Assembly (NCBI GenBank): GCA_041305385.1
Contig: JBFYLO010000056.1
Location: 1-7,379 of the forward strand
Direction: 5' to 3'
Length of the DNA stretch: 7,379 nt
Source of the DNA: JAKAKT01 sp041305385
Lineage (GTDB): Archaea > Micrarchaeota > Micrarchaeia > Burarchaeales > JAKAKT01
In this document: positions 4,706 through 7,379 of the stretch, in pieces
Layout: each line of letters begins with the position of its first letter
Position numbering within the stretch: the first letter of the stretch is position 1
Notes under the pieces: model-generated
Told to the model about the DNA's origin: nothing
Databases searched by the model: none
What the model saw: the letters and a program-made list of their open reading frames with translations, nothing else
Program-made: the position numbers and the translations under genes

Positions 4706-5800
4706 CTACTTGCTGAAAATCTGAATGATGTCCCCGTCCTTCAGGATGTGCTTCAGCCCGACCTTCTGCCCGCCGAATTTCGCCGACTTGCCCCAAATCG
4801 AGGCGTACTTGAAGCCCTCGGCGAGGCCCTTCACGTGGAGCTTGTGAATGACGTCCTCGACGGTTGAGCCGCTCCGAATCATCAGGGGCTCATTCAAATC
4901 GGCCTCGCCCATCCTCGGCTTCGTGTAGACCCGAATCATGCCGAGCTTGTCGTAAATTGCCTTCTTGAGATTCTCGATGTTCTGGTCGTTCTCGGCTGAG
5001 ATGGGAACGAAAGCCCCGAGCTCCTTCTTTATTTGCCCGAGGTATTCCTTCTTCACGAGGTCGACCTTGTTCAGCACGAGAAGCGACGGGACATAGCGCC
5101 TGTTCCCGACGAGAATATCTATGAACTGGTCTGAAGTCACGTCTTCCCTTATGACGACATCTGCATTGTGCGTTCCATAAACGGCTAGGATTGACTCGAT
5201 TGTCTTCTGGTTCAAATGCGTCAGCGGGACTGTCGCGTTCAGCGTAACCCCGCCCCTGCTTTTCGTGGTTATGACCACGTCGGGCGGCTTCTGGTCAATC
5301 CTTATGCCCATTGCGTCAAGCTCGCTGTAAATGAAGTTATCCTTCGTGCTGAAGACATCCAGCATTATGAGGACTAAATCCGCAGTGCGGGCAACTGAGA
5401 GGACTTCCTTGCCCCTGCCTCTCCCGTCCGAAGCCCCCACGAGTATTCCGGGAAGGTCGAGCACCTGTATTTTTGCGCCATTGTATTCCATCAGCCCGGG
5501 GACCACGGTGAGAGTTGTGAAATGATATGCAGCTGTGCGGGAATCCGCGTTTGTGATGTGGTTGAGGAGCGTGGATTTCCCGACTGATGGGGGCCCAATG
5601 AGGACTACTGTCGCGTCCCCGCTCCGCTTGACTGCAAAGCCCGGTCCGCCACCTCCTTTTTTCGCTGCAGCGGCAATCAATTCGCGCCGAAGCTTTGCGA
5701 TCTTGGCTTTCAGGAGCCCGAGATGGAATTCAGTGGCCTTGTTGACCTGGGTCCGCCTCATCTCGTCCTCTATTTCCTTAATCTTCTCGGAAATGCCCAT
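4706..5800 (-). CDS. DRG/Rbg-type GTPase with TGS domain (Obg superfamily)
   Basis: A 364-residue member of the developmentally regulated GTP-binding protein family, conserved in archaea and eukaryotes. Eukaryotic DRGs bind ribosomes and relieve translation pausing, so a translation role is likely. An N-terminal helical hairpin contains the signature EDEMRRTQVNKAT (11-23) and HLGLLKAKIAKLRREL (26-41), close to human DRG1. The GTPase motifs follow: G1 GPPSVGKST (69-77), G2 FTTLT (94-98), G3 DLPG (115-118), G4 NKVD (244-247), G5 SAE (268-270). An inserted S5D2L-like domain lies at about 165-230 and a C-terminal TGS domain at about 289-364. The frame reaches an ATG at 5824, overlapping the upstream gene by 20 nt. 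The ATG at 5800 is preferred because family members begin near this residue, and it leaves a 4-nt gap. It is downstream in one operon with the secretion-type ATPase. Confidence 0.93.
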   Translation of the reverse strand: MGISEKIKEIEDEMRRTQVNKATEFHLGLLKAKIAKLRRELIAAAAKKGGGGPGFAVKRSGDATVVLIGPPSVGKSTLLNHITNADSRTAAYHFTTLTVVPGLMEYNGAKIQVLDLPGILVGASDGRGRGKEVLSVARTADLVLIMLDVFSTKDNFIYSELDAMGIRIDQKPPDVVITTKSRGGVTLNATVPLTHLNQKTIESILAVYGTHNADVVIREDVTSDQFIDILVGNRRYVPSLLVLNKVDLVKKEYLGQIKKELGAFVPISAENDQNIENLKKAIYDKLGMIRVYTKPRMGEADLNEPLMIRSGSTVEDVIHKLHVKGLAEGFKYASIWGKSAKFGGQKVGLKHILKDGDIIQIFSK

Positions 5801-5804
5801 GCTC

Positions 5805-7379
5805 TCACTGGGTCGCACCCTCATCTCCGGACTCAGAAATAGTGCCCACTGACCCCTGCTCCTCGGCCTGCTTGCTTTTCAGTTCAGCTTTCAGCATCTC
5901 CTTGTAGCGGGACTCCCATTCGATGCCCACTGCCTTGAAATCAACTGAACCGTTCTCCTGCTCCATCTCCTTGAGGAGCTTGTTCGCCGCGGATTCGCAG
6001 TTGAGCAGGAAGTCAATCTCGGCCAGCTCGGGCCTCCCGAGCGCGACTGAATCGCGCGCAAGGTCCGAATATATCTTGCCCTTGAAGAACGCCTGCAGCA
6101 CGTACTGGTTGGGCGGGATGCCGTTCTCATCGGAGCGCCTCTGAAGTGCAGGAGGGATGAAGTTCAGCGAGAGCTCGGACTCGAGCCTCGCAAGGTCGAG
6201 GTCCTCGAGGCTCCAGGCAGAGGCCTCCGGGTTGTCGATGAACAGGCAGGAGAGCTGGGAATCGCTTATGGCCGCGCCCCTCTTGAACCTGAATATCTCC
6301 ACGAATTGCTTCTTCTCCTGGTCGGTCTCGAGAATCTGCGAAATCACCCTGAAGACCCGGCCCTTCCTGGTGAATTTCATCTTCTTCAGGAACGAGTAGC
6401 GGTCTGTCGCGAACATCGAAGCCGAGGGAACCCCGAACACGAGCTCGAACCGGTCCTGGATGTCGCGGATGCTGTGGGCGTGGAGGTTGTAGAGGCAGAA
6501 GACCCCGGGCTGCGTGTTGAGCAGGTTTATGATTCCCTGAATCGCCAGGCGGGAGCGAATCTCGTTGATGATGAGGCAGGACTCGCCCATTCTCAGGGAC
6601 GCGTTCGCCATTGCTATGAGCGAGAGCTCGTTTGTCGTCTCAGTCTCCTTGTCCGAGCTCTGCACCTTCATGGCGCCGATGTGGAAGCCCCTCTTCCTGT
6701 AGGCGTTGACCGGAATCTCCTCGATGTCCTGAATGGGGAGAATCCTCTTCTTCGTTCCGATGCCAATGATTTTCGAGGAGGTGAATGCCGTTTTTCCCGT
6801 CCCCTTCAGCCCGAGAACTGCCTCGGAGCAGCCGAGGCTGACTAGAAGGTCGTCGTAGCCAGCGAAGAACGGGGACATGCTGTTGAGCAGAATATACTGC
6901 GCATAGGTGAAGGGCGTTTCCTTGGTGAGCCTGAGGGCGAGCTGGGTCTCCCCGAATGTGGCGGGCGGGCCCTGTATGTGAATCCTGAGGTTCAGCCTCG
7001 TCATCATCGTGTCCGCGATGGGCCTCTTCTGGTCGAATGCGACATTGGTGTATGAGCGTATGTTCTTTATGACGTAGTCGAGCATCTCCTCGTTGTATCT
7101 CCAGAGCGTGTGGCAGAGCCCGAATTTTGCGTGCTCGACATAGAGCGGGGAATTCTGGCCGTCGCAGAAGATATCGGTGATGTTGTCCCGGTCCAGGCAG
7201 AGGTTCTCTATCGGGCTCCCAAGGCCGACTGTCCAGTTTGTGACCTCGCGGCCCATGGAAAGGGCCTGCTGGGGCGAGAGCGGGACTCCCTGGGCTGTCG
7301 CCAGATTTATGAACTGCTCCCTGTACTCCCGCACCTTGGTCTCGTAAATCGTGGAGAAATCGATGAGCTTGTCAGTGGT
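5805..7379 (-). CDS. Secretion/pilus-type ATPase (archaeal GspE/TadA/VirB11 superfamily), 5' end missing
   Basis: Hexameric ATPases of this superfamily power archaeal pili, archaella and secretion at the cytoplasmic membrane. The frame is open to the right edge of the window, with 15 more codons upstream of the GTG at 7334, so that GTG is internal and the true start lies outside. Counting from it, the N-terminal domain has the archaeal NITDIFCDGQNSPLYVEH block (51-68). Then come an arginine-containing LRLTKETPF (134-142), Walker A GLKGTGKT (175-182), Asp box DIEEIPV (203-209), Walker B CLIINEIR (253-260) and His box NLHAHS (283-288). The Walker B glutamate is kept, but the second acidic residue of the usual GEVRGxEA is replaced (NEIRSRLA). 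About 220 residues follow the His box, ending in a charged, disordered-looking tail. No pilin or membrane platform gene is present, although the missing upstream side could hold one. DRG follows after 4 nt. Confidence 0.87.
   Translation of the reverse strand, partial: TTDKLIDFSTIYETKVREYREQFINLATAQGVPLSPQQALSMGREVTNWTVGLGSPIENLCLDRDNITDIFCDGQNSPLYVEHAKFGLCHTLWRYNEEMLDYVIKNIRSYTNVAFDQKRPIADTMMTRLNLRIHIQGPPATFGETQLALRLTKETPFTYAQYILLNSMSPFFAGYDDLLVSLGCSEAVLGLKGTGKTAFTSSKIIGIGTKKRILPIQDIEEIPVNAYRKRGFHIGAMKVQSSDKETETTNELSLIAMANASLRMGESCLIINEIRSRLAIQGIINLLNTQPGVFCLYNLHAHSIRDIQDRFELVFGVPSASMFATDRYSFLKKMKFTRKGRVFRVISQILETDQEKKQFVEIFRFKRGAAISDSQLSCLFIDNPEASAWSLEDLDLARLESELSLNFIPPALQRRSDENGIPPNQYVLQAFFKGKIYSDLARDSVALGRPELAEIDFLLNCESAANKLLKEMEQENGSVDFKAVGIEWESRYKEMLKAELKSKQAEEQGSVGTISESGDEGATQ

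Noticed and set aside
6306..6845. Plus-strand 179-codon frame inside the ATPase gene
   Set aside because: Antisense shadow of the ATPase catalytic domain; no recognisable domain or promoter.
7332..7334. GTG at 7334 as the ATPase start
   Set aside because: The frame continues with 15 sense codons to the window edge and reads as normal protein (DKLIDFSTIYETK), so the gene is truncated by the window.
1..7379. CRISPR array, insertion sequence, toxin-antitoxin or defence island
   Set aside because: No regularly spaced repeats, transposase motifs, terminal repeats or nuclease/toxin domains were found. Most of the window is housekeeping genes plus a few unknowns.

Overview
The window is archaeal. 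The evidence is TTTAAATA-type TATA boxes about 26 bp upstream of starts, leaderless genes next to GGTGAT-type Shine-Dalgarno starts, and a set of archaeal proteins: an AK6/Fap7-type NMP kinase, a MEMO-family protein, type 2 IPP isomerase (archaeal lipid pathway), a DRG GTPase and an archaeal secretion/pilus-type ATPase. Very tight packing and several family-less small genes would suit a small-genome lineage such as a DPANN archaeon, but no marker here proves the phylum.

Layout. Bases 1 to about 187 are very GC-rich (about 82% over 11-130, hand count). They fold on paper into a closed multi-branch structure and look like a non-coding RNA on the minus strand with its own TATA-like box; its class is not identified. 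Bases 236-370 (minus) encode a 44-residue protein with two CxxC pairs and a near-perfect Shine-Dalgarno. Upstream of it lie two perfect inverted repeats, a T7 tract and a GC hairpin that close off the AK6-type kinase gene (564-1103, minus). That kinase is divergent from a two-gene operon, amrB/MEMO (1170-2006) and fni (2012-3073), and both directions can share one TATA element at 1126-1133. A hypothetical gene with a coiled-coil-like tail (3074-3460, minus) meets fni stop codon to stop codon.

A second divergent promoter region (3461-3611) drives that hypothetical gene leftwards. Rightwards it drives a leaderless winged-helix regulator (3612-4157), followed 4 nt later by a five-helix membrane protein (4162-4701) of clearly lower GC. 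The right third is a minus-strand operon: a secretion-type ATPase (5805 to beyond 7379, 5' end cut off) followed by a DRG/Obg-family GTPase (4706-5800).

How the genes relate: amrB and fni look like a remnant of the archaeal MEMO/mevalonate gene cluster, with mevalonate kinase and isopentenyl phosphate kinase absent between them. The AK6-type kinase and the DRG GTPase are ribosome- or translation-linked housekeeping proteins. The regulator plus membrane protein is the least understood pair. No CRISPR array, insertion sequence, tRNA or clear defence system was seen.
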